A stretch of DNA of 23,874 nt from positions 1 to 23,874 of the IMG/VR virus record IMGVR_UViG_3300020185_000263; one strand, given 5' to 3'. The position numbers were made by a program, and so were the translations under genes. Below, piece after piece: positions 23,039-23,874 of the stretch. Positions within the stretch are counted from its first letter, which is position 1; the number at the start of each line of letters is the position of its first letter. The notes beneath the pieces were generated by a model, which did no database searches, was not told where the DNA came from, and was given only the letters and a program-made list of their open reading frames with translations. Source of the stretch: a virus.

Positions 23039-23874
23039 ATGGCTGTAATTAACGTACTATTGACCGATACTATTAATGCTTTTCGCGAGAAGGTAAACAA
23101 CCTCTCAATTGGCGTTGGAGATCTAGCTAACATTGCACTGGAAACTGGTGGGCCAGTAGATGTTGCCGACTCGACTAATCTTGTTGATGCAATTAATGCG
23201 TTAGACTCATACTTTGGTTCTGGGTTAAACACTAATGCTCAAGATTTCAAAGGCGGGATTAATGAATTAGATTACAGATTAGAGAACAACGGTGATAGCG
23301 ACTTATTCCTTCGCATGAACGGCGGGACATTTACTCTACAAAAAGACAATGGAGACGCTAAGTTTACTGATTACCTCGTTGTCGAGGGAACTGATACCAC
23401 TTCTACCGAACTTTCCACCACAACGTTACTAAAACTTAAAGCCCCCGCTGTAGAAATAACTTCTAATTTATTAACATCGGTCGGTAATCTTAGTATCAAC
23501 CCAGCAACAACTGATGATAATACTGGTACGCTAACAATCAAAGGCAACCTAGTTGTTGACGGATTAACGACTACAATCAACTCAACTACGCTTACGGTTG
23601 ACGATAAAAATATCGTCCTAGCTTCTGGTGCGACTACAAATGAGGATGCTGATGGCGCAGGTATAACTATTGATGGTGCTGACGCGACTATGCTTTATGC
23701 GGCAACCGGCGATAAGTTTGTGTTCAATAAACCAATTCATGCTGCATCGATTGTAGCCACGGAAGTTGCCGACACGGAAGTTGTGTACAGCAGCTCAGGC
23801 ACGCTGGTCGGCGATGAGAATTTTACTTTTGCCTCAGGAGTTCTTTCAGTAGGGGACACAAATATAGGAGACAG
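23039..23874 (+). CDS. Tail-fibre-like structural protein (partial, C-terminus off the right edge)
   Basis: The frame is open from the ATG at 23039 to the end, giving 278 residues. The N-terminal ~85 residues are helical (INAFREKVNNLSIGVGDLAN and DFKGGINELDYRL). A beta-repeat shaft follows, with short strand-turn units such as DLFLRMNGGTFTL and LKLKAPAVEITS. A conserved GTLTIKGNLVVDGLTTTIN then TLTVDDKNIVLASGAT segment (about 160-200) recurs in marine phage fibre proteins. The N-terminus probably attaches to the baseplate; the receptor-binding C-terminus is outside the window. It starts on the A of the previous stop region, so translation is coupled. Confidence 0.8.
   Translation, partial: MAVINVLLTDTINAFREKVNNLSIGVGDLANIALETGGPVDVADSTNLVDAINALDSYFGSGLNTNAQDFKGGINELDYRLENNGDSDLFLRMNGGTFTLQKDNGDAKFTDYLVVEGTDTTSTELSTTTLLKLKAPAVEITSNLLTSVGNLSINPATTDDNTGTLTIKGNLVVDGLTTTINSTTLTVDDKNIVLASGATTNEDADGAGITIDGADATMLYAATGDKFVFNKPIHAASIVATEVADTEVVYSSSGTLVGDENFTFASGVLSVGDTNIGD

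Overview
The window is part of the late structural region of a T4-like myovirus. It carries recognisable relatives of T4 gp4, gp26, gp48, gp53, gp27, gp5, gp25, gp6 and gp8, in the style of marine T4-like phages (cyanophage and pelagiphage type): a compact gp6, a DUF4815-type giant structural protein after gp8, and late promoters of the form NATAAATA. Base composition is moderately AT-rich. The host cannot be told from the window. There are no host genes, insertion sequences, CRISPR arrays or integration genes.

Layout. Two late transcription units diverge from a 50-base spacer at 5019-5068, which holds a late-promoter box on each strand. The leftward unit (minus strand, 5018 to 1) encodes a gp4-like head completion nuclease-fold protein, a tRNA-Gly(GCC), an unrecognised 194-residue protein, a tube-fold protein (gp54/gp19 type), gp26, a small overlapping ORF, and a long tape-measure-like protein that runs off the left edge. 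The rightward unit (plus strand, 5069 to the end) encodes gp48, gp53, gp27, then three genes that together cover and extend the role of T4 gp5 (OB fold plus lysozyme-like domain; amidase; beta-helix spike). These are followed by a 194-residue M15-peptidase-like protein, gp25, gp6, two small proteins, gp8, a 1794-residue DUF4815-type structural protein, a 75-residue coiled-coil protein and the start of a tail-fibre-like protein. Additional NATAAATA boxes precede gp25, gp6, the 134-residue gene and the fibre gene.

How the parts work together. gp27 and the gp5-like proteins form the baseplate hub and spike. gp53, gp25, gp6, gp8 and probably the giant protein form the wedges. gp48 and the tube-fold protein cap the hub and start tube growth. 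The tape-measure-like protein sets tube length, probably with gp26 and its downstream partner as assembly chaperones.

Most interesting points. (1) The gp26 reading frame ends in a T TTT TTC slippery heptamer directly before its stop, 9 nt after a GGAGGG Shine-Dalgarno-like element, and the downstream ORF is in the -1 frame without a convincing start of its own. The gene order tube, gp26, ORF, tape measure mirrors lambda V-G-GT-H, which suggests a programmed frameshift tail chaperone in a T4-like phage. (2) T4 gp5 appears split over three genes; its lysozyme-like domain has Ser where this fold's catalytic Glu is expected, and the next gene encodes an intact-looking amidase. (3) The tRNA gene sits between two identical 15-bp repeats, each carrying a perfect late-promoter box.
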